Positions 33,211 to 45,272 are shown, counted from the first letter of the stretch. The stretch: 64,000 nucleotides of DNA from Ancylobacter rudongensis (GCF_900100155.1 NZ_FMTP01000001.1:310001-374000); one strand, 5' to 3'. Program-made: numbers and translations. The notes: generated from the letters alone by a model not told the origin.

Positions 33211-34283
33211 GCCGCCGCCCAGACCTGCTCGTACACCGCGTTGATCTTCTCGGCCTCGGTCGCGATCGAATGGCTGTCGACGGCATGGCGCCGCGCCGCG
33301 TCGGCCATGCTTGCGCGGGCGGCCTCGTCCCGCTGCACGAAGGCCGTCACCGCCGCCGCCATCGCCGCGACGTCGCCGGGCGGGATGATGGCGCCGGTGG
33401 TCCCCTCCACCACCAGTTCCTCGAAGGCGCCGACCTTCGTCGCCACCACCGGCACGGCGCAGGCCATCGCTTCCAGCGGGGTGACGCCGAAGCCTTCCCA
33501 GCGCTGGGGAGCGACATAGAGGTCGAGCGCGCGGTACCACAGCGCGATGTCGGAGGTCGCGACCTCGCCGGGGAAGAGGATGCGGTCGGCAAGGCCGGCC
33601 TTCTCCACCTTGGCGCGCTGGTCGGCGAAGAAGGCGGTGTGCGCGCCGGTGGCCCGCCCCAGCACCACGGCGCCCCAGCCAGGATGGTCGGGAAGCACGC
33701 GGATCAGCGCATCCACGAACACGTCGGTGCCCTTCTGGGCGCGGATGCGGCCGAAGCAGCCGATCATATGCAGGTCGTCCGGCAGGCCCACCGCGCGCCG
33801 CGCCGCCGCCTTGTCGGGCGCCGGGGCGAAGCTGTCCATGTCGATGCCGTGATGGATGACGGTGGAGGGGCGCTGCAGATAGCCCGCGGTCTTCTCCGAC
33901 GTCGCGATCACCGCGTCCATGCGGGAGATGAGGAAGCGGCTCCAGCGGGTGTGCCAGCGCTGCGAGGCAGAAGTGAAGACGAGGCTGAGCTTCATCCGCA
34001 GCACATCGCGCAGCACCACGCCGGCGAGCATCTCGACATTGCGGCGGGCATGCCAGATGCGGGTGGGGCGGCGGGCCGGCCGGCGCCAGAAATGTCGAAG
34101 CTGCGCCACGCTGATGCGCGGCACGCTGTCCGCCAGGCCGGGCCCGAAGGCGGCGATACCGAGGGTGCGCGCCTGAAAGGGCAGGACGCGCTCCAGCGTC
34201 GAGGTGACACCGGAGAGGCGGCGCTTGAAATTCGGCGCCACGACTTCGAGCCGTGCCGGATCGATCGCCGCCTTCTCCGTCAT
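33207..34283 (-). CDS. Glycosyltransferase family 4, LPS-core type
   Basis: The 358-residue product is a GT-B enzyme: VTSTLERVLPFQ near the N-terminus, IATSEKTAGYLQRPSTVIHHG, GCFGRIRAQKGTDVFVDALI, and the sugar-nucleotide site DLYVAPQRWEGFGVTPLEAM with the E-x7-E spacing. It resembles rhizobial LpsB/LpcC mannosyl- or glucosyltransferases of the lipopolysaccharide core, though the sugar cannot be read from sequence. It lies opposite the GT8-ELM1 group, sharing the last four bases, and immediately downstream of greA in the same direction. Confidence 0.85.
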   Translation of the reverse strand: MTEKAAIDPARLEVVAPNFKRRLSGVTSTLERVLPFQARTLGIAAFGPGLADSVPRISVAQLRHFWRRPARRPTRIWHARRNVEMLAGVVLRDVLRMKLSLVFTSASQRWHTRWSRFLISRMDAVIATSEKTAGYLQRPSTVIHHGIDMDSFAPAPDKAAARRAVGLPDDLHMIGCFGRIRAQKGTDVFVDALIRVLPDHPGWGAVVLGRATGAHTAFFADQRAKVEKAGLADRILFPGEVATSDIALWYRALDLYVAPQRWEGFGVTPLEAMACAVPVVATKVGAFEELVVEGTTGAIIPPGDVAAMAAAVTAFVQRDEAARASMADAARRHAVDSHSIATEAEKINAVYEQVWAAA

Positions 34284-34302
34284 GTCGGGTCTGCGTCCGT
34301 CG

Positions 34303-34776
34303 TCAGGCGAAGCGGACGGCGGCGATCTCGTAGGAGCGGGCGCCCTTGGGCGTCACCACTTCCACCGACGTGCCGAGCTTCTTGCCGATCAGCGCGCGCG
34401 CCATGGGCGAGGAGATCGAGATCCGCCCCGCCTTGGCGTCGGCTTCCATGTCGCCGACGATCTGCCAGACGCGCTCTTCCTCAGTGTCCTCGTCGATCAG
34501 CTTGACCGTGGCGCCGAACATCACGGTGTCGCCGGTCAGCTTGGCGACGTCGATGATCTCGGCGCGGGACAATTTGTCCTCAAGCTCGGCGATGCGGCCC
34601 TCGTTCAGCGCCTGCTGTTCCTTGGCGGCGTGGTACTCGGCATTCTCCGACAGGTCGCCATGGGCGCGCGCTTCCGAGATCGCCTCGATGATGCGCGGAC
34701 GCTCGACCTGCTGGCGGCGCTTGAGTTCTTCTTCCAGCGCGGCGTGGCCGCCGGCGGTCATCGGAATCTTTTCCAT
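34303..34776 (-). CDS. greA: Transcription elongation factor GreA
   Basis: The 157-residue product has the N-terminal coiled coil ([20 protein letters not shown], then [22 protein letters not shown] with the DxxENxEY tip residues) and the C-terminal FKBP-like domain ([23 protein letters not shown]). It rescues backtracked RNA polymerase by transcript cleavage. Complete and standard length. A long hairpin lies between it and carB. Confidence 0.97.
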   Translation of the reverse strand: MEKIPMTAGGHAALEEELKRRQQVERPRIIEAISEARAHGDLSENAEYHAAKEQQALNEGRIAELEDKLSRAEIIDVAKLTGDTVMFGATVKLIDEDTEEERVWQIVGDMEADAKAGRISISSPMARALIGKKLGTSVEVVTPKGARSYEIAAVRFA

Positions 34777-34807
34777 TGGTCTGTTCTTGACCTCCCAAAA
34801 GCAAACG

Positions 34808-34867
34808 AAGCCCCCGCGGGCGGTCGATCAGGCCCATGAGCCACGATCGAACCACCCGCGCGGGCTT
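34808..34867 (-). terminator. Long hairpin after carB, terminator-like
   Basis: AAGCCCCCGCGGG (34808-34820) pairs with CCCGCGCGGGCTT (34855-34867) apart from one mismatch, with a further CGATC/GATCG pair inside. It lies about 50 bases after the carB stop and before the greA ATG. The minus-strand tail (CGTTTGCTTTTGG) has only scattered T, so termination is likely but not certain. Confidence 0.5.
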
Positions 34868-34917
34868 AGACGTTGTCCGGCACCTAACGCCGCGAGGCGC
34901 CGTCAGGTTCGGCCGGT

Positions 34918-38238
<3,321 letters not shown>

Positions 38239-38275
38239 CGGATCCCGTGCGGCTCGCGCATTGGTCCGGGCGCAC

Positions 38276-38305
38276 AAAAAAGGACGCGCTGTGCGACGCG
38301 TCCTT
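38276..38305 (-). terminator. Terminator or attenuator before carB
   Basis: On the minus strand AAGGACGCG (38305-38297) and CGCGTCCTT (38288-38280) form a hairpin with an 8-base loop followed by TTTTTT. It lies 160 bases after the repair gene stop but only about 38 bases before the carB ATG, so it could end the repair operon or attenuate carB. Confidence 0.75.
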
Positions 38306-38466
38306 GGGCGGACCCGGATTGAACTTTCTGGGCGAGGTCACGCCCCGCAATTGGGGGCTTCCCTTAACGCAGATTCCCTCGGCAGGGAAGGGCAGGCGCA
38401 CCGCTAAGCCCTGCACAAGACGCGGGGCGCACATGAATTCCACAGGCGCGGCCGTCCCGTCTTCCG

Positions 38467-39951
38467 CTACCGCACCGCTCGGGCCGCCTGCGCCAGCGCT
38501 TTCGCTGCCGCCAGATCGGCCACCAGCGCGGCATAGGCCTCGCGCCGGGCGGTTTCGTCCGGCAGGCGCAGCAGGTAGGACGGGTGGAAGGTGACATAGC
38601 CGTCATGGGCCCCCAGCCGGCGGGGGCCGCGCGTGCGCGAGACCGCAAGCGCCTCGCCGGTGAGGGCCAGCGCCGCCGTGCCGCCGAGCGCGACGACGAG
38701 GCGGGGCCGGACGAAAGAGAGTTCCGTCTCCAGCCACCAGCGATAGTGCTTCACCTCGCCGCCGGTCGGCTTCTGGTGCAGCCGGCGCTTGCCGCGCTGG
38801 ACGAATTTGAAGTGCTTCACCGCATTGGTGAGGTAGACCGCCTCGCGCGCCAACCCGGCCTCGGCCATCGCGGTCATCAGGAGCTGGCCGGCCGGCCCGA
38901 CAAAGGGGCGGCCCTCGACATCCTCCTGGTCGCCCGGCTGCTCGCCCACCAGCGCAAGATCGGGCTCAAGCGGGCCCTCGCCGAGCACGGCACGGGTGCC
39001 GCCGGAAACGAAGGCGGGCGTGGCGGAGATCAGGGTGTTGAGCGCGGCCAGGCTGGCGGGGGCCTGATGCGCCATCGCCGCCACGGCGCGGGCCGGGTCG
39101 CGCTTGCGCGGCGCACGTGCCTCGCGGGCCAGCATGTCGGCGACCCGCGCCGGGGCGCTCTCCAGCAGCACCGGAATCAGCCGCGCCTCCGGCAGGTTCG
39201 GCCAGTATTTCCTGGGCATCTCGGTGCGCATCATCGTCGGATTGGCGCGGGCCGGGTTGAAGGCGCTGGCGTAATAGGTGAGCCAGCCCGCCTCGAATCC
39301 GTCGCCCTCCGGCAAGCGCGGGCGGCTGGCCGGCGGGCCGAAGGCGAGGTGTTCCCCGTTCCGCCCCACCGTGCCGACCGGGGTCAGGATCGCCCAGTCC
39401 ATGGCCGGGAAGCGGGTGCGGAAGAACGGCGCCACCGCCTCCAGGATGAAGTGCTCGGGCTCGAACCAGGCGACGAAACGCTCGCGGCCGCTCGCCGCGC
39501 CCAGCGCCTTGAAGCGCACGAAGGCATGCATCTTGTGAATGTCGCGGCGCACCGCCTTCGCCATCAGGCCGAGCCGGTGCACCAGCGGGTCCGCCGGGTT
39601 GTCGGCCAATTGCCGCTCGCCCCGGAGAACCCGCCAGATCAGCGTGTAGAGAAGATCGAACCGCGCGGGATCGCGGTGGCAGAGCACGAGATCGACCAGC
39701 CCGGCGACCGCGCGCGGCAGGGACAGGGCAGGGGCCTGTGACGCCGCGGCGGGCGCGGCAGGGGTGTCGAACAGGCCGGCCGCCTCCAGTGCGCCTCCCG
39801 GCGCCCGCATGCGCCAGACGACGCGCTCGGGCGGGTCCTGCGCCGCCACGCTTTCGCGCACCGCGCGGCGAAAGCCGGCGTGGTCCGCGCCAAAGGCCAG
39901 CGCCACCAGGCGAGGCGCGCCCGCAGCCAGCTGCGCCGCCGGCGCGCTCAC
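38467..39951 (-). CDS. UdgX-family uracil-DNA glycosylase with N-terminal DUF4130 domain
   Basis: The 494-residue product joins two parts. Residues 1-280 are DUF4130-like (LLYTLIWRVLRGERQL, KAVRRDIHKMHAFVRFK, FVAWFEPEHFIL). Residues 300-480 are a family-4-type uracil glycosylase with GEQPGD (336-341), RPFVGPAGQLL, the UdgX signature KRRLH (388-392), and the C-terminal FHPSYLLR. In UdgX the His of this loop binds covalently to the abasic product; here it is His 392, with Leu in place of the more common Ile. It overlaps the radical SAM gene upstream by four bases, forming a two-gene repair operon. Confidence 0.9.
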   Translation of the reverse strand: MSAPAAQLAAGAPRLVALAFGADHAGFRRAVRESVAAQDPPERVVWRMRAPGGALEAAGLFDTPAAPAAASQAPALSLPRAVAGLVDLVLCHRDPARFDLLYTLIWRVLRGERQLADNPADPLVHRLGLMAKAVRRDIHKMHAFVRFKALGAASGRERFVAWFEPEHFILEAVAPFFRTRFPAMDWAILTPVGTVGRNGEHLAFGPPASRPRLPEGDGFEAGWLTYYASAFNPARANPTMMRTEMPRKYWPNLPEARLIPVLLESAPARVADMLAREARAPRKRDPARAVAAMAHQAPASLAALNTLISATPAFVSGGTRAVLGEGPLEPDLALVGEQPGDQEDVEGRPFVGPAGQLLMTAMAEAGLAREAVYLTNAVKHFKFVQRGKRRLHQKPTGGEVKHYRWWLETELSFVRPRLVVALGGTAALALTGEALAVSRTRGPRRLGAHDGYVTFHPSYLLRLPDETARREAYAALVADLAAAKALAQAARAVR

Positions 39952-41162
39952 GCGAACAGCTCCAGCTGGCGGGCCGGCGGGGTGAGCCGCACGCGCAAAT
40001 CGGCCCGGTCGGTCAGCTTGAGCGGGTGATGGTCGGCGGTGATGAGGAAGGCGCGGGCCCGCTTCACCCCGGTGCTGAGCCGGGCGATGTCGTCCAGCGT
40101 CAGCCGTGTTTGCCGCCGCGCCCGCAGCAGCCGATCGACCGCCCGCACACCAAGCCCCGGCACGCGCAGCAGCAGCTCGCGGTCGGCGACGTTCACATCC
40201 ACCGGAAACTGCTCGCGGTGCTTGAGGGCCCAGGCAAGCTTGGGGTCGATGTCGAGGTCGAGCATGCCGCCCTCGCCGCCGGCGGTGATGTCCGACACCG
40301 AGAAGCCGTAGAAGCGCAGCAGCCAGTCGGCCTGGTAGAGCCGGTTTTCGCGGCGCAGCGGCGCGGGCTTGACGGGCAGCACCCGGCTTGCCTCCGGGAT
40401 CGGGCTGAAGGCGGAGTAATAGACGCGCTTCAGCCCGTAGCCGCCATAGAGCGTGGCGCTGGCATCGAGCACCGCCGCGTCGGTCGTGCTGTCGGCGCCG
40501 ACAATCATCTGCGTGCTCTGGCCGGCGGGGGCGAAGCGGCGCTTTTCCTCCCGCGCCTCGGCGATTCGCTCCTTAAGCTGGCCCATCGTCGCCTTGATGC
40601 CGGGGGCGTCCTTCTCGGGCGCGAGCTGCTGCAGGCTGATGTCGGAGGCGAGTTCGACATTGACCGAGAGCCGGTCTGCCCACAGCCCTGCCTGCTCGAC
40701 CAGCCACGGGCTGGCCTCGGGAATGGCCTTAAGGTGGATATAGCCGGCGAAGCCGTGATCCTGCCGCAGCGCGCGGGCCACGCGCATCATTTGCTCCATC
40801 GTGTAGTCGGGCGAGCGGATGATGCCGGAGGAGAGGAACAGGCCCTCAATGTAGTTGCGCTTGTAGAAGCCGAGGGTGATCGCCACCACCTCGTCCACCG
40901 AGAGCCGCGCCCGTTGCACGTTCGAGGAGCGCCGGTTGATGCAGTAGGCGCAGTCGAACAGGCAGTAATTGGTCAGCAGTATTTTGAGCAGCGACACGCA
41001 GCGCCCGTCCGGCGTGTAGGAATGGCAGATGCCCATGCCTGTGGTCGAGCCGATGCCGTCCTTCTTCGCCGCGCGCCCGCCGGCGCCGGAAGAGGCGCAA
41101 GACGCATCATATTTGGCGGCGTCGGCCAGGATGCCGAGCTTGGTCTTCAGTGCATCATCCAC
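39948..41162 (-). CDS. Putative DNA modification/repair radical SAM protein
   Basis: The 404-residue product starts at GTG with GGAGGG upstream. It has a radical SAM cluster motif NYCLFDCAYC (Cys 67, 71, 74), then RLSVNVELASD, a VGADSTTDAAVL segment, and a C-terminal helix-hairpin-helix (LRVPGLGVRAVDRLLRARRQ) for DNA binding. It resembles the family annotated as putative DNA modification/repair protein, related to spore-lyase-like enzymes. Its constant partner is a UdgX-DUF4130 protein, as here with an ATGA overlap. It probably repairs or converts a modified base; the substrate is unknown. Confidence 0.9.
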   Translation of the reverse strand: MDDALKTKLGILADAAKYDASCASSGAGGRAAKKDGIGSTTGMGICHSYTPDGRCVSLLKILLTNYCLFDCAYCINRRSSNVQRARLSVDEVVAITLGFYKRNYIEGLFLSSGIIRSPDYTMEQMMRVARALRQDHGFAGYIHLKAIPEASPWLVEQAGLWADRLSVNVELASDISLQQLAPEKDAPGIKATMGQLKERIAEAREEKRRFAPAGQSTQMIVGADSTTDAAVLDASATLYGGYGLKRVYYSAFSPIPEASRVLPVKPAPLRRENRLYQADWLLRFYGFSVSDITAGGEGGMLDLDIDPKLAWALKHREQFPVDVNVADRELLLRVPGLGVRAVDRLLRARRQTRLTLDDIARLSTGVKRARAFLITADHHPLKLTDRADLRVRLTPPARQLELFA

Positions 41163-41223
41163 GTCGGAAACCCTCCGACGTTCACGTTATGTTCCTTTAT
41201 TGGCGGGATCAACCCGGCGGCGG

Positions 41224-41252
41224 TACCGCCTCGGGAATTTCCCGAGGCGGTA
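41224..41252 (-). terminator. 13-bp hairpin after carA
   Basis: TACCGCCTCGGGA (41224-41236) and its exact complement (41240-41252) enclose three bases. The hairpin begins eight bases after the carA stop on the minus strand. It lacks a T run, so it may stabilise the mRNA end or work with Rho. Confidence 0.6.
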
Positions 41253-41259
41253 TGAAGGC

Positions 41260-42462
41260 TCAGGCCGCCTTGTTCTTCGCGATCAACTCGACGAAGCGGT
41301 CGAACAGATAGTGGCTGTCCTGCGGGCCGGGGCTGGCCTCGGGGTGGTACTGCACCGAGAACACCGGCTTGTCGGTCAGGGCGATGCCGGCATTGGAGCC
41401 GTCGAACAGCGAGACATGGGTCTCGGTGGCGGTGGCCGGCAGGCTATCGCGGTCGACCGCGAAGCCGTGATTCATCGAGGTAATCTCGACCTTGCCTGTC
41501 GTGTTGTCCTTCACCGGATGGTTCGCGCCATGGTGGCCCTGGTGCATCTTCACCGTGCGCCCGCCGACCGCGAGGCCGATCATCTGGTGGCCGAGGCAGA
41601 TGCCGAAGGTCGGCACGCCGCGGGCGATGATCTCGCGAATCACCGGCACGGCATATTCGCCCGTCGCCGCCGGGTCGCCGGGGCCGTTGGAGAGGAACAC
41701 GCCGTCCGGCTGCAGCGCCATGATCTCTTCCGCCGAGGTGGTGGCGGGCACCACCGTCACCTGGCAGCCGGCGCGGGCCAGCAGGCGCAGAATGTTGCGC
41801 TTGATGCCGTAGTCGACGGCGACGACATGGTGGGCGGGGGCGGTCTGCCGGCCATAGCCGTCCGGCCAGCTCCAGGTGGTCTCGTCCCAGGTGAAGCGCT
41901 GGGCAGAGGTGACCATCGGCACCAGGTCCATGCCCTCAAGCCCGGGCCACGCGGCCGCTTCCGCCTTCAGCGCCGGCAGGTCGAACTGGCCGTTGGCGGC
42001 ATGGGCGATCACCGCGTTCGGCATGCCGCCGTCGCGGATGAGGGCGGTCAGGGCGCGGGTGTCGATGCCGGAGATGGCGATGATGCCGCGCGCCTTCAGC
42101 CAGGCATCGAAATGCCGGGTGGCGCGGTAGTTCGAGGGGTCGGTGATGGCGGAATGCAGCACCACGCCGCGCACGCCGGAGGCGCCGGCCATCGAGATGG
42201 TCTCGACGTCTTCCTCATTGGTGCCGACATTGCCGATATGGGGGAAGGTGAAGGTGATGATCTGCCCGGCATAGGACGGATCGGTCAGCACTTCCTGATA
42301 GCCGGTCATGGCGGTGTTGAAGCACACTTCGCCGACCGCATGGCCGGTGGCGCCGAGGCCGAAGCCTTCAAGCACGGTGCCGTCGGCAAGAACGAGGATG
42401 GCGGTCGGGAGCGGCTCGGCCCACACGTCGTCGCCGGAGTGCTGTTCAGCGCTACCGTTCAT
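41260..42462 (-). CDS. carA: Carbamoyl-phosphate synthase small chain
   Basis: The 400-residue product has the CarA N-terminal domain (LVLADGTVLEGFGLGATG, GEVCFNTAMTGYQEVLTDPS) and a class I glutamine amidotransferase domain with nucleophile Cys in FGICLGHQMIGLAVGG and the HxE dyad near FSVQYHPEASPGPQDS. It supplies ammonia from glutamine to CarB. It is divergent from the YqeY-like gene over 243 bases. Complete in length. Confidence 0.97.
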   Translation of the reverse strand: MNGSAEQHSGDDVWAEPLPTAILVLADGTVLEGFGLGATGHAVGEVCFNTAMTGYQEVLTDPSYAGQIITFTFPHIGNVGTNEEDVETISMAGASGVRGVVLHSAITDPSNYRATRHFDAWLKARGIIAISGIDTRALTALIRDGGMPNAVIAHAANGQFDLPALKAEAAAWPGLEGMDLVPMVTSAQRFTWDETTWSWPDGYGRQTAPAHHVVAVDYGIKRNILRLLARAGCQVTVVPATTSAEEIMALQPDGVFLSNGPGDPAATGEYAVPVIREIIARGVPTFGICLGHQMIGLAVGGRTVKMHQGHHGANHPVKDNTTGKVEITSMNHGFAVDRDSLPATATETHVSLFDGSNAGIALTDKPVFSVQYHPEASPGPQDSHYLFDRFVELIAKNKAA

Positions 42463-42705
42463 TGATCTTGTTCCCTGTCATCTCGTGCCCTAATTAGTCC
42501 GTTGCCGCGCCGGATGCCAGCCTTGCCGCTGCGTATCTGGGCTTCGATTTGCGGATGGCTGCGCCAAAACTGGCGCCGGCCGGCCCGGGCGAGCGCGGCG
42601 ACCCCCGGAAGCGCGGGGCGATATCCATTGGAGCGCGAGTGGCGTGCGTCCCGGCTTTTCGGGGATTTTGCGCGCCCTCTCGCGTATTGCAGGAAGGCTT
42701 GAGCC

Positions 42706-43161
42706 GTGTTGCGCGACGAGATCAATCAATCGCTGAAAGACGCCATGAAGGCGCAGGACAAGCTGCGCCTCGGCACGCTGCGGCTCGTCAATGCCGCGAT
42801 CAAGGATCGCGACATCGAGGCGCGCGGCCATGGCAAGGACCCGCTCTCCGACGACGACCTGCTCGGGCTGCTGACCAAGATGATCAAGCAGCGCGAGGAA
42901 TCGGCCAAGGTCTATGAGGAAGCCGGCCGCGCCGATCTCGCCACCCAGGAGCGGGAGGAAATCGTCGTCATCCAGTCCTTCCTGCCCGCCCAGATGAGCG
43001 AAGCCGAGGCGCAGGCCGCCATCGCCGCCGTCATCGCCGAGATCAATGCCCATGGCCTCAAGGATATGGGGCGCACCATGGCGGCGCTGAAGGAGCGGCA
43101 CACCGGGGTGATGGATTTCGGCAAGGCCAGCGGCACGGTCAAGGCCCTGCTCACCGCCTGA
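42706..43161 (+). CDS. GatB/YqeY domain protein
   Basis: The 151-residue product is YqeY-like: LRDEINQSLKDAMKAQDKLR, LRLVNAAIKDRDIEARG, LTKMIKQREESAKVYEEAGR, IVVIQSFLPAQMSEAEAQAA, and MAALKERHTGVMDFGKAS. The domain matches the tail domain of GatB and may bind tRNA; cellular role is unclear. It starts at GTG with AGGAAGG eight bases upstream. In many alphaproteobacteria this gene lies between carA and dnaG; here the azlCD and ArsR genes are inserted in between. Confidence 0.93.
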   Translation: MLRDEINQSLKDAMKAQDKLRLGTLRLVNAAIKDRDIEARGHGKDPLSDDDLLGLLTKMIKQREESAKVYEEAGRADLATQEREEIVVIQSFLPAQMSEAEAQAAIAAVIAEINAHGLKDMGRTMAALKERHTGVMDFGKASGTVKALLTA

Positions 43162-43207
43162 GCGGCGACGCCGGCCGAACACCCCCCCTTAAGCGCGTAA
43201 CCCCGCC

Positions 43208-43933
43208 ATGTCGCCAGCTTCCGAACCGCACCCGCCCGGTGCCACGCTCACCTGGGCGGGCTGCTGGCGCGGGGCGCGGGCAATTCTCCCCGTCCTGCCG
43301 CCCGTCTTTATGTTCGGCATCGCCTTCGGCATCGCCGCGCGCGGCGTCGGGCTGGAAGGCTGGATCGCGGTGCTGATGAGCATGGCCGTCTTCGCTGGCG
43401 CGGCGCAGTTCGCCGTGCTGGACCTGTGGACGAGCCCGGTGCCGTGGCTGCCGCTGCTGGTGGCGACCTTCGCCATCAATGCACGGCATATCCTGCTGGG
43501 CGCCTCGCTGCGGGCGCTGTGCCGGGGGCTGGCGCCGTGGAAGGTCTATGGCGCGATGGCGCTGCTCAGCGATCTCAACTGGGCCGCCCTGATCGCCGCC
43601 GAGCGCAAGGGCGAGCGCGACCTCGGCTATCTCGTCGGTGGCGGCGCCCTGATGTGGACGACTTGGGTGTCGGCGACCATCATCGGCGCGGTGGCCGGCG
43701 GGCTCACCCTGGACGATGTGAAGACCTATGCGCTCGACCTCGTGCTCGTCACCTTCTTCGCCGTCACGCTGGTGGGGCTGCGGCGCGGGCGCGTCGACGA
43801 CCTGCCCTGGCTGGTGGCTGGCGCTGCCGCGATGGGCGCGGTGTGGTTCCTGCCGCCGAACTGGCACGTCATGGTCGGCGGGCTCGCGGGCGGCCTCGCC
43901 GGCCTCATCCGCGACGAGCTGAAGCGCCCATGA
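43208..43933 (+). CDS. azlC: AzlC-type branched-chain amino acid exporter, large subunit
   Basis: The 241-residue product has about seven transmembrane helices. It shows AzlC family words: PVFMFGIAFGIAARGVGLEG, FAGAAQFAVLDLW, VATFAINARHILLGASLRAL, and ALLSDLNWAALIAAE. With AzlD it exports branched-chain or analogue amino acids. The stop overlaps the azlD start (ATGA), so the two subunits are translated together. It lies 46 bases after the YqeY gene. Confidence 0.92.
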   Translation: MSPASEPHPPGATLTWAGCWRGARAILPVLPPVFMFGIAFGIAARGVGLEGWIAVLMSMAVFAGAAQFAVLDLWTSPVPWLPLLVATFAINARHILLGASLRALCRGLAPWKVYGAMALLSDLNWAALIAAERKGERDLGYLVGGGALMWTTWVSATIIGAVAGGLTLDDVKTYALDLVLVTFFAVTLVGLRRGRVDDLPWLVAGAAAMGAVWFLPPNWHVMVGGLAGGLAGLIRDELKRP

Positions 43934-44238
43934 GTACGACACAGGCCCTGCTCGTCGTTCTCGCCATGGCCCTCGTCACCTATGCGACGCGGGCGGGCGG
44001 CATTTTTCTGGTCGGCTTCGTGCCGATGTCGGCCCGCACCGAGAATTTCCTGCGCTATCTCGCCGGGGCGGTGCTGGTGGCGCTTGTCGTGCCGGCGACG
44101 GTGCGCGGCGGGCCGGAGGGCTATGTCGCGGTCGGCGTCGCCATCCTCGCCCGGCTGGTGCTGCGCAAGGCGCTGCCGGCCATCGCGCTCGGCATCCTCG
44201 CCGCCGCGCTGTGGCGCGCCTATATGGGAGCAAGCTGA
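43930..44238 (+). CDS. azlD: AzlD-type exporter small subunit
   Basis: The 102-residue product has three to four hydrophobic helices (LLVVLAMALVTYATRAGGIF, LRYLAGAVLVALVVPATVR, VGVAILARLVLRKALPAIAL), which is the AzlD pattern. It joins AzlC in the inner membrane. The ATG overlaps the azlC stop by four bases. A terminator hairpin follows shortly after the stop. Confidence 0.9.
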   Translation: MSTTQALLVVLAMALVTYATRAGGIFLVGFVPMSARTENFLRYLAGAVLVALVVPATVRGGPEGYVAVGVAILARLVLRKALPAIALGILAAALWRAYMGAS

Positions 44239-44260
44239 GGCTGGGGCGCCTGAGCGGCGT

Positions 44261-44286
44261 CGGCCGGGAGTGGCCCCGGCCGTTTC
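44261..44286 (+). terminator. Terminator after azlD
   Basis: CGGCCGGG (44261-44268) and CCCGGCCG (44275-44282) form an exact stem with a 6-base loop, followed by TTT. It lies between convergent azlD and the SRPBCC gene and may act both ways. Confidence 0.7.
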
Positions 44287-44298
44287 CTGGCGCCCGCC

Positions 44299-44847
44299 TT
44301 ATTCCGGCAGACGTTGTTCGTATTCGTCACGGTAGCGGGCGACGAGCGGCCAGAAGGCCGGGCGCTCGACCTGTTCCAGCTCGGCCTCCAGCAGGGCGAG
44401 ATGGGAGTGCCAGCCGCCAGCGACGCCGAGCAGGGTGCTGCGGGTGGCAAGGCGTCGGTGGGTGACGGTCAGCAGCACCCGCTCGCCGCGCGGGGCGAGC
44501 TCGAACGTGACATCCGATTCGGACGGCGACCCGGCTTCCCAGCTGAAACGCAGCAGGCGGTTGCGCTCGCAGGCGATCATCACGCCCTTGTTGTGAATCT
44601 CGCCGGAATGGCAGGCGAAGCGCTCGGGCGGCGGCTCGTCGCCGCCCAGTTCGCCATTGCGGAAGATGAGATCGACCGTGCCACCGGGCGCCAGATGCAT
44701 CGGTCCGTCGGCGAGCCACAGCCGGCGCTTCTCCGGCTCGGTGAGATAAGCCCAGACCCGCTCGATCGGGCCGGGAAGAAGGCGCTCGAAGCGCAGCGTG
44801 TCGGCAGCTTGACGGGTGGCATAGCCATTCGCGGCGTGCGTGTTCAT
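44299..44847 (-). CDS. SRPBCC (AHSA1-like) domain protein
   Basis: The 182-residue product has the START-like fold signature of the AHSA1 group: LRFERLLPGPIERVWAYLTE, KRRLWLADGPMHLAPGG, VMIACERNRLLRFSWE, and VLLTVTHRRLATR. Such proteins bind hydrophobic ligands; the physiological ligand is unknown. Its ATG overlaps the stop of the ArsR gene (ATGA), the standard ArsR-SRPBCC pairing, so the regulator controls it on one message. Confidence 0.9.
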   Translation of the reverse strand: MNTHAANGYATRQAADTLRFERLLPGPIERVWAYLTEPEKRRLWLADGPMHLAPGGTVDLIFRNGELGGDEPPPERFACHSGEIHNKGVMIACERNRLLRFSWEAGSPSESDVTFELAPRGERVLLTVTHRRLATRSTLLGVAGGWHSHLALLEAELEQVERPAFWPLVARYRDEYEQRLPE

Positions 44848-45224
44848 GCGTCGTCTCCTTTGGGTTCGGATGGAGTCACAATGTCGGGTTCGGGCTGGCG
44901 CAGCAGGGCGTCGAGAGCATCGAGCCGCTCAGTCCAGAAGCGTTCGTAGAAGCTCAGCCATTCATGCGCCTCGGCAAGGCGCCCGGGCTGGAGTCGGCAC
45001 AGATGCTGCCGGCCCCTGATGTCGCGCGCTACCAGCCCGGCGGCTTCCAGCGCCTTGATGTGCTTGGAGGCGCCGGCCAGCGACATGGCGAAGGGCTCGG
45101 CGAGTTCGCTCACCGTGCGTTCCCCGCAGGCAAGGCTTTGCAGCATGGCCCGCCGGGTCGGATCGGCGAGGGCGTGGAAGACGTGATCGAGCCGGCTGTC
45201 GGCGATGTGCAGATGTTCAACCAT
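44844..45224 (-). CDS. ArsR-family winged-helix regulator
   Basis: The 126-residue product has LADPTRRAMLQSLACGERTV, then LAEPFAMSLAGASKHIKALEAAG (winged HTH) and a C-terminal dimer helix ending in EWLSFYERFWTERLD. No metal-binding Cys set is seen, so it belongs to the non-metal ArsR/SRPBCC type. The ATG chosen lies inside a TCAACC-N4-GGTTTA site; a TTG 36 bases upstream would extend it but adds non-conserved residues. The regulator probably blocks its own start region. It is divergent from dnaG. Confidence 0.9.
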   Translation of the reverse strand: MVEHLHIADSRLDHVFHALADPTRRAMLQSLACGERTVSELAEPFAMSLAGASKHIKALEAAGLVARDIRGRQHLCRLQPGRLAEAHEWLSFYERFWTERLDALDALLRQPEPDIVTPSEPKGDDA

Positions 45225-45272
45225 AAGGTTTAATATCTGCGCGTCGAGCCTGATTGTCAACCGAATGGTTTA
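45217..45272. promoter_or_regulatory. Two identical operator sites, spaced 40 bases
   Basis: TCAACC-N4-GGTTTA occurs at 45217-45232 and again at 45257-45272, start to start exactly 40 bases, about four helical turns. The first site contains the ArsR start codon. Their symmetry and position fit cooperative ArsR binding. Confidence 0.75.
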
